From positions 1 through 60,265 of the forward strand of contig NZ_JASLDS010000051.1 in NCBI RefSeq assembly GCF_030151385.1: 60,265 bases of DNA, given 5' to 3'. Shown here one piece after another: positions 49,980 to 58,469 of this stretch. Below the pieces are notes generated by a model that was not told the DNA's origin, did no database searches, and saw only the letters and a program-made list of their open reading frames with translations. The position numbers and the translations under genes were made by a program. Positions within the stretch are counted from its first letter, which is position 1, and the number at the start of each line of letters is the position of its first letter. This stretch comes from Soonwooa sp. (lineage in GTDB: Bacteria; Bacteroidota; Bacteroidia; Flavobacteriales; Weeksellaceae).

Positions 49980-51470
49980 TTAAACGATTACGTTTAGTTT
50001 TCTATTTCTAATTAAATCTGCAATTGCTAACATATCTTTTCCGATAAGTCTGTCTTCTTCTAATTTTGGAACAACCCTTCTAATGATGCTGAAATTTTCT
50101 TCAATAATTTTTGAACATTTTGCAGGTCTACGGAATTCTAATCCTTGCGCGGCAAACATCAATTCTACTGAGAGAATATTCACTAAATTATCCAAAACTT
50201 GATTGAACTTTCTTCCCGAAATACTTCCCATTGATACGTGATCTTCTTGACCTAAACTTGTCGGGATAGAATCCGCTGAAGCAGGGAAACAAAGGGTTTT
50301 GTTTTCTGTTACTAAAGCTGCTGAGGTGTATTGTGGAATCATAAATCCTGAGTTAAGTCCAGAGCTTTCTGTCAATAATCTCGGAAGTCCGAATTTTCCT
50401 TCTAATAAAAGATAACTTCTTCTGTCGGAAATATTTCCCAATTCAGCAGCTGCCAAAGTAGCGTAATCAAGAGGTAAAGCCATCAATTGTCCATGGAAAT
50501 TTCCTCCTGAGATTGATTCTTCTGCGCTTAACACGATTGGATTGTCTGTTACAGAATTTAGTTCCGTTTCTGCCATCATTTTAAGATGTTCAAAAGCATT
50601 ACGACTTGCGCCATGTACTTGTGGAACGCAACGCATAGAATATGGATCTTGTACACGATCACAGAATTCATGCGATTTTAGATTGTCAGAACCTTTTAGG
50701 AATTTCACCATTCTAGCAGCTACTTTTTTGCTTCCAGCAAATGGACGAATCTCGTGCAACTCTTTCTTAAAAGGACTTGCCGAACCTCTGTAAGCTTCAA
50801 GACTCATCGCTGCAGTCATATCAGCAAGGTCAAGAAGATATTCCATTTTTTCTAAACCTTTAATCGCGTGTGCTAGAATAAATTGTGTTCCGTTGATTAA
50901 GCCTAAACCCTCTTTTGGACCAAGTTTCAAGGCTTTTAGTTTATGTTTTTTAAGGGCAACTTCTGTCTCAACAATTGTATCGCCATCCCAAACTTGACCA
51001 AGACCAAGCAATGGAAGAACCAAATGTGACAAAGGCGCCAAATCTCCTGAAGCACCAACAGAACCTTGCTCTGGCACAACAGGGATAATATCTTTTTCGA
51101 GCATTAAAATCAAACGTTCGATAACATCCAAAGAAACACCGGAAAATCCTTTTGACAAGGCATGAACTTTCGCAATAATCATAATTTTTGAAAGTTCTTT
51201 ATCAATCGGTTTTCCAACACCAACAGAGTGCGAAATAATAAGATTATGTTGAAGTTGTGCAGTTTCTTCTTCAGAAATTTTCACATCACAAAGTGGTCCA
51301 AAACCAGTGTTGATGCCATATACCGTATCATCCGAAGCAACAATTTTTGCAACGTTTTTTTGTGACTTTAGAATTTGATCTTTTGCCGTTTTGTTAAGTT
51401 TTGCTTTAGAAGGGTTTTTACAAATTTCTAAAACATCTGTATAAGAGAATTGGTCAATACCGTATATCAT
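49980..51470 (-). CDS. hutH: Histidine ammonia-lyase
   Basis: 496 residues, full length. The MIO cofactor forms from Ala140-Ser141-Gly142 in EQGSVGASGDLAPLSHL. Substrate-site residues include Tyr51 in YGINTGFGPLCD and His81 in IISHSVGVGKP. LVTENKTL carries the Glu expected in histidine lyases where tyrosine and phenylalanine lyases have Gln. It deaminates histidine to urocanate. No hutU, hutI or hutG lies in the window, so the rest of the pathway is elsewhere. Downstream is a DUF2059 gene 1 bp away. Confidence 0.92.
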   Translation of the reverse strand: MIYGIDQFSYTDVLEICKNPSKAKLNKTAKDQILKSQKNVAKIVASDDTVYGINTGFGPLCDVKISEEETAQLQHNLIISHSVGVGKPIDKELSKIMIIAKVHALSKGFSGVSLDVIERLILMLEKDIIPVVPEQGSVGASGDLAPLSHLVLPLLGLGQVWDGDTIVETEVALKKHKLKALKLGPKEGLGLINGTQFILAHAIKGLEKMEYLLDLADMTAAMSLEAYRGSASPFKKELHEIRPFAGSKKVAARMVKFLKGSDNLKSHEFCDRVQDPYSMRCVPQVHGASRNAFEHLKMMAETELNSVTDNPIVLSAEESISGGNFHGQLMALPLDYATLAAAELGNISDRRSYLLLEGKFGLPRLLTESSGLNSGFMIPQYTSAALVTENKTLCFPASADSIPTSLGQEDHVSMGSISGRKFNQVLDNLVNILSVELMFAAQGLEFRRPAKCSKIIEENFSIIRRVVPKLEEDRLIGKDMLAIADLIRNRKLNVIV

Positions 51471-51512
51471 TTTTGTAAATTTTGGTTAAAAATAATGAAA
51501 TTTAATGAGCTT

Positions 51513-51539
51513 TTGGCAGTGACATATTTAGTATTTTTG
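51513..51539 (+). promoter_or_regulatory. Probable uvrC promoter directly at the start codon
   Basis: TTG (51513-51515), 16 bases, TATTTTTG (51532-51539). The -7 element ends four bases before the ATG at 51544, so the transcript would begin at or next to the start codon. Confidence 0.45.
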
Positions 51540-51543
51540 TTGT

Positions 51544-53340
51544 ATGAACTCCGATTTAGAACTTCAGCTGAAAACCTTGGCCTCCGATCCAGGCGTTTAC
51601 CGATATTATGATAAGAATAATCAATTGTTGTATGTTGGTAAAGCCAAGAATCTTAAGAAAAGGGTTTTGTCTTATTTTAATAAAAACCTGTCGAGCTACC
51701 GAACCAAAATTATGGTTGGGAAGATTTTTCGGTTAGAGACGACCATTGTTAATAGTGAGTATGAGGCACTTTTATTAGAAAATAATTTGATAAAGGAGCA
51801 TCAACCGTTTTATAATGTGATGTTAAAGGACGATAAAACTTATCCTTGGATTTGTATTAAGAACGAGCCTTTTCCACGGATTTTTATGACGAGGACGGTT
51901 ATTAAAGACGGTTCGGAATATTTTGGTCCTTATGCCAAGATTAGACCTGCGAAGATTCTGCTTGATACTATTAAACATATCTACAAACTTCGGACTTGTA
52001 ACCTAAATCTTTCGGCGGACAAAATAGAAGCTGGGAAGTATAAAGTCTGTCTGGAATATCATATCAAAAATTGTGAAGGACCTTGCGAAGGTTTGGAGTC
52101 CGAAGAGGAATACAATGAAAAAATTGACGCGATACGAGGTATTATTAAAGGTGATTTCCGAAAAGCAAAAGAGTATTTGAGCAATCAAATGATGCGTTAT
52201 GCTGCAGAACTAAAGTTCGAAAATGCGCAGATGATTAAAGAAAGAATCGATGCTTTGGAAGATTATCAAACCAGAAATACCATTGTCAATCCTAATATTG
52301 ATGATGTAGATGTATTCGGGATGACCAGTGATGAGACGGCGGCTTACGTTAATTTCTTTAAAATTAGAAACGGAAACATTATCCAGAGTTTTACTACAGA
52401 GATTAAAAAGATTTTGGATGAAACCGATGAAGATATCTTGGAAGAAGCGTTAATCGAAATTCGTCAGAAATTTGGTTCGGATTCTAAGGAGATTTTGATA
52501 CCATTTCATTTGTCAGTTGAGATTCCGAATGTTAAGTTAATCGTCCCAAAAGTTGGCGATAAAAAACGTATCGTAGAATTGTCGGAGAAAAATGCGCGCG
52601 AATATCGTTTAGAAAAATTGAAAGCAGTGCAAATTGTTGATCCTGATCGCCACACCAACCGAATTATGGCAGAGATGAAAACTTTGCTGAGAATGCCTGT
52701 GGAACCGCGCCATATCGAAGGTTTTGATAACTCGAATATACAAGGGACTAATCCTGTTTCGGCTTGTGTTGTTTTTAAAGATGGAAAACCTAGCAAAGCC
52801 GATTACAGAATTTTTCATCCCAAAACTGTGGAAGGTCCTAATGACTTTGCAACGATGGAAGAAGTCATCTATCGACGCTACAAAAGAATGTTGGACGAAG
52901 GTGAAGAGTTGCCACAACTAATTTTGATTGATGGTGGAAAAGGTCAACTATCTTCTTCGGTGAAGAGTCTTAAATTACTAGGTCTTTACGGTAAAATTAC
53001 AATTGTAGGTATTGCAAAACGTTTGGAAGAAATATTTTTCCCGAATGATCCTATTCCGTTATATTTAGATAAAAAGTCTGAAACTTTAAAAATTTTGCAA
53101 AGAGTACGCGATGAAGCGCACAGATTTGGCGTAAGACATCATAGAACACGCCGTAAAAATTCAACTATAAAATCGGAGTTGGAAGAAATACCAGGCGTTG
53201 GGCCAAAGTCAATCGAATTGCTTCTATCAAAATTAAAATCTGTAAAAAGAATAAAAGAGGCGAGCCTCGAAACTTTGGAAGAAATCCTCGGAAAGTCCAA
53301 AGCTAAAGTCGTTTGGGAATATTTTAATTCTGGAGAATAG
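51544..53340 (+). CDS. uvrC: Excinuclease ABC subunit C
   Basis: 598 residues, full length. GIY-YIG nuclease domain at about 14-95 (PGVYRYYDKNNQLLYVGKAKN; SEYEALLLENNLIKEHQPFYNVMLKDDKTYP in parts). A Cys-rich stretch (CNLNLSA, VCLEYHIKNCEGPCEG) is followed by the UVR helix pair near 205-240 that binds UvrB. The RNase H-like endonuclease domain follows (EGFDNSNIQGTNPVSACVVFKDGKP in parts; ILIDGGKGQLSS), and helix-hairpin-helix motifs near 550-598 (IPGVGPKSIELLLSKL). It incises both sides of a lesion in nucleotide excision repair. Confidence 0.97.
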   Translation: MNSDLELQLKTLASDPGVYRYYDKNNQLLYVGKAKNLKKRVLSYFNKNLSSYRTKIMVGKIFRLETTIVNSEYEALLLENNLIKEHQPFYNVMLKDDKTYPWICIKNEPFPRIFMTRTVIKDGSEYFGPYAKIRPAKILLDTIKHIYKLRTCNLNLSADKIEAGKYKVCLEYHIKNCEGPCEGLESEEEYNEKIDAIRGIIKGDFRKAKEYLSNQMMRYAAELKFENAQMIKERIDALEDYQTRNTIVNPNIDDVDVFGMTSDETAAYVNFFKIRNGNIIQSFTTEIKKILDETDEDILEEALIEIRQKFGSDSKEILIPFHLSVEIPNVKLIVPKVGDKKRIVELSEKNAREYRLEKLKAVQIVDPDRHTNRIMAEMKTLLRMPVEPRHIEGFDNSNIQGTNPVSACVVFKDGKPSKADYRIFHPKTVEGPNDFATMEEVIYRRYKRMLDEGEELPQLILIDGGKGQLSSSVKSLKLLGLYGKITIVGIAKRLEEIFFPNDPIPLYLDKKSETLKILQRVRDEAHRFGVRHHRTRRKNSTIKSELEEIPGVGPKSIELLLSKLKSVKRIKEASLETLEEILGKSKAKVVWEYFNSGE

Positions 53341-53350
53341 TGTAAAGAAG

Positions 53351-53722
53351 CTATTTGTTTTTTTTCGCAGATGATAACTTGTTGATTGCGCGTTGTAAAC
53401 TTTGGTAGTTGAAGGCGCAAAAGAAAACGCAAACAACATGAAGCGTAAGCCAAATTGCTAATAAATGTAATCCCGAAACGCCTAACAGCAGGAGAATTGC
53501 CATGGTCACAAAACCGACAATCCAAGTAATTCCGATTGCATAAAAATAGATATTAACGACCATTGCATATTTTGCATTTTTGTAAAATCTATTGAAAGGC
53601 CAAAGCAATAAGCCAATGGCAAGCATGTACAAAATAATGCCGAAAGCAGCTACAAATACCATCGTTGCAGGTTCTACTGCAATTGTAGTAATGATTTCGC
53701 GGATATAACTATTTAACTCCAT
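53351..53722 (-). CDS. Four-helix membrane protein, paralogue A
   Basis: 123 residues, four hydrophobic segments (about 17-40, 50-62, 64-85, 88-108) and a basic C-terminus. It shares with the gene at 53772-54167 the blocks MxxLAIGLLLWPFNRF and LLGVSGLHLLAIWLTLH, so the pair arose by duplication. No named family is recognised. It ends a run of six minus-strand genes that includes lemA and a GIDE-domain gene. Its 3' end faces uvrC, 10 bp away. Confidence 0.6.
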   Translation of the reverse strand: MELNSYIREIITTIAVEPATMVFVAAFGIILYMLAIGLLLWPFNRFYKNAKYAMVVNIYFYAIGITWIVGFVTMAILLLLGVSGLHLLAIWLTLHVVCVFFCAFNYQSLQRAINKLSSAKKNK

Positions 53723-53771
53723 GATGTGTTATGCCTTGTCGATGTTTTTATTTTTCAAAATGTGTTTTAAG

Positions 53772-54167
53772 CTAAGTTGTTTTCATATTTAGTTTTGCCT
53801 TCTTTTCTTGAATTAGTTTGCTCATAATTTTATCCATTTTAGTGAAATGGAAACAACTAAAAAAGATACTCAATGTATGAAGTGTTAACCAAATTGCTGC
53901 AAGATGGAGTCCTGAAACACCTAGCAAATAAAATAAAATCTGTGTCAGCGAACCAAATAACAGTGTTATTCCGAGAGCATAGAAATATGTTTTTATTTTA
54001 GGAGATAAATTTTTGGCTTTGATAAAATTGTCAAATGGCCAAAGAACTAAACCCAAGAAAATCATATAAAAGAATACGCCAATTGTTGCGATAAGCAGCA
54101 TTGTAGAAGGATTCTTTTCAATGGTGATAAGAAGATTCGTGAATATGCTAAAATTTAATTCCATCAT
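53772..54167 (-). CDS. Four-helix membrane protein, paralogue B
   Basis: 131 residues with the same four-helix plan as its sister: FYMIFLGLVLWPFDNF and LLGVSGLHLAAIWLTLH are the shared blocks, and the tail is again basic (KLIQEKKAKLNMK). Two adjacent ATGs start the frame; the second would give 130 residues. It overlaps the end of lemA by 20 bp, which couples their translation. Function unknown; the coupling to lemA suggests a role in the same membrane assembly. Confidence 0.6.
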   Translation of the reverse strand: MMELNFSIFTNLLITIEKNPSTMLLIATIGVFFYMIFLGLVLWPFDNFIKAKNLSPKIKTYFYALGITLLFGSLTQILFYLLGVSGLHLAAIWLTLHTLSIFFSCFHFTKMDKIMSKLIQEKKAKLNMKTT

Positions 54168-54711
54168 ATTTCTTTTCTTGTTCTGTTACTTCTAGCATTG
54201 TTTTTTTCTTAAACGAAAAGACTTTTGCCATAATCAGATTCGGAAATTCCTGAATACCAATATTGTAAAGGTTGACACTGTCGTTGTAATATTCTCTGCG
54301 GTCAGCGATAATGTTTTCTAGCTCTGTGAGCCTCTGCTGTAGCGCCATAAAGTTGTTGTTGGCAGTTAGCGTGGGATAATTTTCGGCAATGATTAGTATT
54401 GATTTTAAAGTTTTTTCAAACTGGTTTGTAAGCTTAACCTTATCTTCTGTTGAAGCTGTATTTTGATATTGAGAACGTAAAGTTGTCAACTTTTCCAAAG
54501 TTGTTGCTTCGTAGTTTTTTGCTTCTTTGACAACTGCAACGAGATTCGGAACTTCGTCTGTTCTTTGTTTTAGGACAACATCAATATTTGCAAAAGATTT
54601 GTCAACATTGTTTTTTAAGAATATGATTTTGTTAAATATACCAATGATGAAGGCAATTATCAATATAATGACAACTGCAATTATTATATAGAAAAGTATT
54701 TCTTCGTTCAT
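54148..54711 (-). CDS. lemA: LemA family membrane protein
   Basis: 187 residues. One N-terminal membrane helix (7-30), then the LemA helical domain: FLKNNVDKSFANIDVVLKQRTDEVPNLVAVVKEA in parts, the family signature, followed by YPTLTANNNFMALQQRLTELENIIADRREYYNDSVNLYN in parts, and FPNLIMAKVFSFKKK near the end. LemA proteins are anchored with a long four-helix domain; the function is unclear, and they often occur beside GIDE or TPM-domain proteins. The GIDE gene follows upstream at 54721. Confidence 0.9.
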   Translation of the reverse strand: MNEEILFYIIIAVVIILIIAFIIGIFNKIIFLKNNVDKSFANIDVVLKQRTDEVPNLVAVVKEAKNYEATTLEKLTTLRSQYQNTASTEDKVKLTNQFEKTLKSILIIAENYPTLTANNNFMALQQRLTELENIIADRREYYNDSVNLYNIGIQEFPNLIMAKVFSFKKKTMLEVTEQEKKYDGIKF

Positions 54712-54720
54712 TTTTTTAAA

Positions 54721-55902
54721 TTACTCTGTTGCGCTTGGTTGTTCAGCATTATCTTCTTCACTAAAGTCTGTTATTGTTTTAGGCTCTTTATCTTTTTTAA
54801 AATTGAAAAAGTTGAAGTTTGGCTTTTCAATAATAAGTTTATTGCCTTTGAAATACATTGGTGTTATCAAAATTATAGCACTTAGAATCGCAAAAATTGT
54901 AGCATAAGCTTTTGCTTGCTTCAACAATGGAACCGAATTGTTGTAGAGCTCAAGTTGATTAACATCGCTTAAGCCAAAAGTTTTGTTGTAAGAATCATAG
55001 GCAACGACAGGTTTGTTGTTTTCCAAACTAACGTTACCAACTAATAAGACTTCCTGATTCGCTTTTAGCAAGTATTGCGTGAAACGCTGGCTGTTGTCAT
55101 AATATTGGGTGTCTTGCTCTAACCAAACAAAAGAAATATTTGCACCTTTCACCAGAATAGATCCAGTGTCATCCATCAGCATAAAATCTTCGCAGACCGT
55201 TTTGTCTAGTTTTGTTGTGTAAGTTGTGTGACCATCTTTATCGGTGTCTTCGTCCTCGATGGTGTACCGAAATCCTATACAATCTTTCGCCATAATCGGA
55301 GATTTTGCAGTCGTCAGAGTTTGACATTTTCCTTGCAGTTCTGCCAAGCCCATTGCGACAGATCGCACTTTTGAAGTTGGTAGATTGGCTTGCGCTTTTA
55401 GAAAACGTTTGTTATTAGTTGGTGCTGCAAAACCAATCGCTAATGCTCCGACAAATAAAAGGACAATTCCGCTAGCTCCCCAAAAGTGAAATAAAAGAGC
55501 TCCTGATGCGAAAAATAAGATGACAAAGAATATTTGCTTTGCAGAGGTTTTTTCGGCTTTTTGATTGTATTTTTTATTAAAATTTCTGTTGCTAACATAA
55601 TCGTCGGTATCTTCATCTTTTCGAAACAAGGAGAGAATCATTCCGATTATCGCAAATAAAATGAGTGATAAAAATAAAAGTAGAAGACTGACAATGGTGT
55701 AATGTGGCCAAATAAGCCATGTGACAATTAGTACGACGGGATCTAATATGAAAAATAGACGTGCTATTTTGGCGTTCATATTAAAAAGTGCCGACAGAAA
55801 GATATAATGAAATAATGCGATGCCAAGCGAAAAACCAACTAAAAAAATTAGCAATGGTAAAGGTGTTGGCTCGCTGGTTATTTTAGTAATTAAATCATAC
55901 AT
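54721..55902 (-). CDS. GIDE-domain multi-spanning membrane protein
   Basis: 393 residues. Four to five hydrophobic segments in the first 160 residues (about 17-38, 47-62, 67-90, 122-140, 143-160). A soluble GIDE domain covers about 170-300 (LPTSKVRSVAMGLAELQGKC, the family hallmark, then IMAKDCIGFRYTIEDEDTD and VCEDFMLMDDTGSILVKG). A last membrane helix lies near 335-355, and the tail is acidic. The GIDE domain also occurs in the mitochondrial ubiquitin ligase MUL1; the bacterial forms lack the RING finger, as here. It lies 9 bp upstream of lemA. Biochemical function unknown. Confidence 0.78.
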   Translation of the reverse strand: MYDLITKITSEPTPLPLLIFLVGFSLGIALFHYIFLSALFNMNAKIARLFFILDPVVLIVTWLIWPHYTIVSLLLLFLSLILFAIIGMILSLFRKDEDTDDYVSNRNFNKKYNQKAEKTSAKQIFFVILFFASGALLFHFWGASGIVLLFVGALAIGFAAPTNNKRFLKAQANLPTSKVRSVAMGLAELQGKCQTLTTAKSPIMAKDCIGFRYTIEDEDTDKDGHTTYTTKLDKTVCEDFMLMDDTGSILVKGANISFVWLEQDTQYYDNSQRFTQYLLKANQEVLLVGNVSLENNKPVVAYDSYNKTFGLSDVNQLELYNNSVPLLKQAKAYATIFAILSAIILITPMYFKGNKLIIEKPNFNFFNFKKDKEPKTITDFSEEDNAEQPSATE

Positions 55903-55904
55903 TG

Positions 55905-56624
55905 TTAATCAAGAGATTCTTTAAATTGTTTTGTACTATCGATGTAGTTTGCTTTTGCTTCCCAACCAGCATTTATTTTTTGTTTGATAGAGTCCGATAA
56001 ATATTCGAAAAATTTTGCTTTGTATGCTTCCTCTGTTTTAAAATTTTCGTAATTAAAAGATTTCGAAATTGGGATTGGCTCCAAATGTTTTTTGAACAAA
56101 AGTTTGGCGTAGTTTTTTCCTTTTAACCAAAGCATGATGTTACCATTGTTTGCGATTCCTACAAGAAATATCAAACCCTTGACATCACCATTAACATTGT
56201 ACAAATCTGTAAAGTTTTTTCCTTTTTCAGCTTCCGTGAAGTGTTTTTTGATTTCGTCTGGAGATAATGCAATTCTTGTAGAATAAAATTTGTTCGCGCG
56301 ATAATCGAAATAAGATAAAGCTAATTCTTTTGGTAGGCGTATTGGATGTGGCGCTTCTGGAAAGTAATAAGCATGTCCCCAATCGCTACCAAAATTGTTG
56401 ACTTCGTCGGTGCTTTTGTAAAAGCTCGCTCCGATGTCGTCATTTGGATACTTAAAAAAGATTTCGTCAATATGAATAGGGTAGGACTTTGGTACTGTAA
56501 CGCTGGACGCGAAATAATAACGATCCCAACTTTTGTATCGGAATAGATAGTAAATGTTAGCACCAATTAAAGCAAGGACAATTAATGCTAGTATCTTGTT
56601 AAAAATATTTAGTTTTTTCAGCAT
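55905..56624 (-). CDS. DUF2931 family protein
   Basis: 239 residues. The N-terminal membrane anchor (10-29) is followed by an exported domain with the DUF2931 run of features: YPIHIDEIFFKYPNDD, GSDWGHAYYFPEAPHPIRLPKELALSYFDYRANKFY in parts and LSPDEIKKHF. In Bacteroidota these proteins are mostly of unknown function and often occur in duplicated groups. It is 2 bp from the GIDE gene downstream, so translation is almost certainly coupled. Confidence 0.7.
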   Translation of the reverse strand: MLKKLNIFNKILALIVLALIGANIYYLFRYKSWDRYYFASSVTVPKSYPIHIDEIFFKYPNDDIGASFYKSTDEVNNFGSDWGHAYYFPEAPHPIRLPKELALSYFDYRANKFYSTRIALSPDEIKKHFTEAEKGKNFTDLYNVNGDVKGLIFLVGIANNGNIMLWLKGKNYAKLLFKKHLEPIPISKSFNYENFKTEEAYKAKFFEYLSDSIKQKINAGWEAKANYIDSTKQFKESLD

Positions 56625-56627
56625 AGT

Positions 56628-56930
56628 CTAATGATTAAATCCTTTTGCTAATTGACTTGCATACCAGAGAAGTCCACAAAAAATTACTGAAAATATTATG
56701 AGTACAATCATCAACCAGAAGGCAATAGTTTTTTTTGAAACTTTATACACAATAACATATAAAATCTGGAAAACGGTGATTGGTATTAGTAAAAAGAAAA
56801 ATGCTTCAAAAATTGCCGACTCGTCATAAGGTCCTTGTAGAGTGAAAATCATTAGGAGAACACAAATGCATACCAATAACACGACGGAAATTGATTTGTT
56901 TAGATTTTTGAGGTCTCCTTGTGACTGCAT
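56628..56930 (-). CDS. Small three-helix membrane protein
   Basis: 100 residues with three hydrophobic segments (about 13-31, 40-63, 69-90). N- and C-termini are hydrophilic (MQSQGDLKNLNKS; ASQLAKGFNH). No family is recognised. It lies 3 bp upstream of the DUF2931 gene and is the first gene of the membrane cluster that runs to 53351. Confidence 0.5.
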   Translation of the reverse strand: MQSQGDLKNLNKSISVVLLVCICVLLMIFTLQGPYDESAIFEAFFFLLIPITVFQILYVIVYKVSKKTIAFWLMIVLIIFSVIFCGLLWYASQLAKGFNH

Positions 56931-57015
56931 ATTAATAATGACGAATTGATGTTTAAATATTTGAATTTAAGTATTTTTTCTTAAAAACTTTCTAAAAGCA
57001 AAATATTATTTTTTG

Positions 57016-57047
57016 AAAAAAAAAGCAGCGAGAGATTCGCTGCTTTT
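57016..57047 (-). terminator. Terminator of the gene at 57054
   Basis: AAGCAGCGA/TCGCTGCTT stem of 9 bp, loop GAGAT-like, with nine T on the minus strand. Confidence 0.75.
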
Positions 57048-57053
57048 GGGTGG

Positions 57054-57794
57054 TTATTTTTTGATAAAAATTTCTTTGGAGAAAGTACCATCAGATTTTG
57101 GAATATCTATTATGATGTTTCCATTTTCTGAGTAGCCCATTGTTGGCGTGTTGTCTTGCAATGCCACATGGAAGATACCAGCTTTACTGCTTTCGGTTAA
57201 TTTTGCAAACGGAACCGAACTCTGTGATGATACAAGTATAAATTGATTTTGACCCAGTTTTACCAATTGATAGGTCTGCTCACCATTAGTGTACGACAAA
57301 GCGTTGCTAACAGATTGATTGGGTAACGAAGTGGTTTTCGTTGGTTCGGTAATTTCTTTTAATACTGCCACTTCATTTTTACCTTTAATTTCCTCGAGCG
57401 TAGTTGTGGTTTTTGGATTAGACATCGAGATTTTCAGAAAGGCATTTTTCAATGCTTCAGGATAGCCTGTTTCAAAATCTTTATCATCCGAACTTCCTTT
57501 TGCTTCGGTAATTAGTTTTCCGTTACAGTCTGTAAAATCAATTTTTACTTTGTTTTTAAGAAAAGAACTGTCGTCTAGTAGATTGGCTTTTAGAACTGCA
57601 CAAGACTTATTATCTTCTTGGATTACTTTATATTTTTTTGCGGTTAATTGTTGGATTAATACATTTCGCAAATTGAATTTATCCATTTTTTTTTCAAAAG
57701 AAGCAGGAACATATATATATTCGTAATCGGAAATATTTTGGGAAAATGCTATTGTTGAGCTACCTATTAGTATTGTTGCAATTAATTTTTTCAT
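57054..57794 (-). CDS. Exported protein of unknown function
   Basis: 246 residues, signal peptide ending AFSQ. The first half (YEYIYVPASFEKKMDKFNLRNVLIQQLTAKKYKVIQ in parts, with a conserved-looking DFTDCNGKLITEAKGSSDDKDF segment) is a small alpha/beta domain of the type annotated as hypothetical in flavobacteria. A Thr/Glu-rich linker (about 130-160) follows, then a C-terminal beta-domain with YQLVKLGQNQFILVSS and NGNIIIDIPKSDGTFSKEIF. No family name can be given. It is monocistronic, with its own terminator. Confidence 0.5.
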   Translation of the reverse strand: MKKLIATILIGSSTIAFSQNISDYEYIYVPASFEKKMDKFNLRNVLIQQLTAKKYKVIQEDNKSCAVLKANLLDDSSFLKNKVKIDFTDCNGKLITEAKGSSDDKDFETGYPEALKNAFLKISMSNPKTTTTLEEIKGKNEVAVLKEITEPTKTTSLPNQSVSNALSYTNGEQTYQLVKLGQNQFILVSSQSSVPFAKLTESSKAGIFHVALQDNTPTMGYSENGNIIIDIPKSDGTFSKEIFIKK

Positions 57795-57949
57795 TTCATT
57801 TAAATATGTTGCGAAGATAAGAATAGTTTTTCTGTTAGTTTTCTTTTTGTGAGGTAACTTATTAATTGCCTTTTATGAAGCCTAGCCTTTGTTTTTGTAA
57901 TGATTTAATATCCTTTCAGGACTATTGTTGAAAAAAATGAAAAAAAACT

Positions 57950-57979
57950 TTGGATGATATAAATTTATATTTACATTTG
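57950..57979 (+). promoter_or_regulatory. Promoter of the small-RNA candidate
   Basis: TTG (57950-57952), 19 bases, TACATTTG (57972-57979): full consensus on the plus strand, with no plus-strand gene downstream until uncounted sequence beyond the window's SMR gene. Confidence 0.7.
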
Positions 57980-57983
57980 GGAC

Positions 57984-58077
57984 ACATTTCAAATCACATA
58001 CACATATTTAAAATTTACCAAATTTTCAAGTTTGAAATTAGCCCCTTTTTAATTTTAAAAAGGGGTTTTATTTTTAT
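57984..58077 (+). ncRNA. Candidate small RNA of about 90 nt
   Basis: A consensus promoter at 57950-57979 is followed, some 60 bases after the expected start, by a strong terminator: stem CCCCTTTTT (58042-58050), loop AATTTT, AAAAAGGGG (58057-58065), then a T-rich tail to 58077. Between lies a second short hairpin (AATTTTCAA, GT, TTGAAATT at 58021-58039) preceded by an unstructured ACA-rich 5' part. No ORF with a start codon fits inside. Neighbouring genes on both sides are on the minus strand, so the terminator has no other plus-strand customer. Identity with a known RNA family is not recognised. Confidence 0.55.
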
Positions 58078-58086
58078 TGTATCAGT

Positions 58087-58413
58087 TTAATGACTCACAG
58101 ACTTTAGTCCGACAATTGATCCAATAAGTGTAGTGATGAAGAATAATCTCCAGAATGTTGCAGGTTCTTTAAAAACAAAAATCCCCACCAAAACGGTTCC
58201 GACGGCGCCAATGCCTGTCCATACAGCATAGGCTGTTCCTATTGGAAGTACTTGTGTTGCTTTAATTAGACCAAGCATGCTGATGATTAAACATACTAAA
58301 AATCCCGCGTACCAAAAATATGATTCCGTTCCAGCCGTCTCTTTAGCTTTTCCTAAGCAGGACGCAAAGGCAACTTCAAAAAGTCCTGCAATAATTAGTA
58401 TAATCCAATTCAT
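58087..58413 (-). CDS. sugE: Small multidrug resistance transporter, SugE/Gdx type
   Basis: 108 residues from the ATG at 58413 (an upstream in-frame start adds 13 unlikely residues). Four helices: MNWIILIIAGLFEVAFASCL carries the conserved Glu at position 13 that couples protons to substrate. LPIGTAYAVWTGIGAVGTVL is the third-helix signature of the SugE/Gdx branch, and the C-terminus GLKSVSH resembles SugE. The Gdx Trp after the Glu is Phe here, so the substrate may be guanidinium or a quaternary ammonium compound. It lies 57 bp downstream of a Crp/Fnr regulator on the same strand. Confidence 0.82.
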   Translation of the reverse strand: MNWIILIIAGLFEVAFASCLGKAKETAGTESYFWYAGFLVCLIISMLGLIKATQVLPIGTAYAVWTGIGAVGTVLVGIFVFKEPATFWRLFFITTLIGSIVGLKSVSH

Positions 58414-58469
58414 TGATAAATATTTTACGCAAAGGTCGACCATTTTCATCAAGAATCTTTTTTCAAATG

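Noticed and set aside
49980..51470. Tyrosine ammonia-lyase instead of histidine ammonia-lyase
   Set aside because: The LVTENKTL segment carries the Glu typical of histidine lyases, where tyrosine and phenylalanine lyases have Gln.
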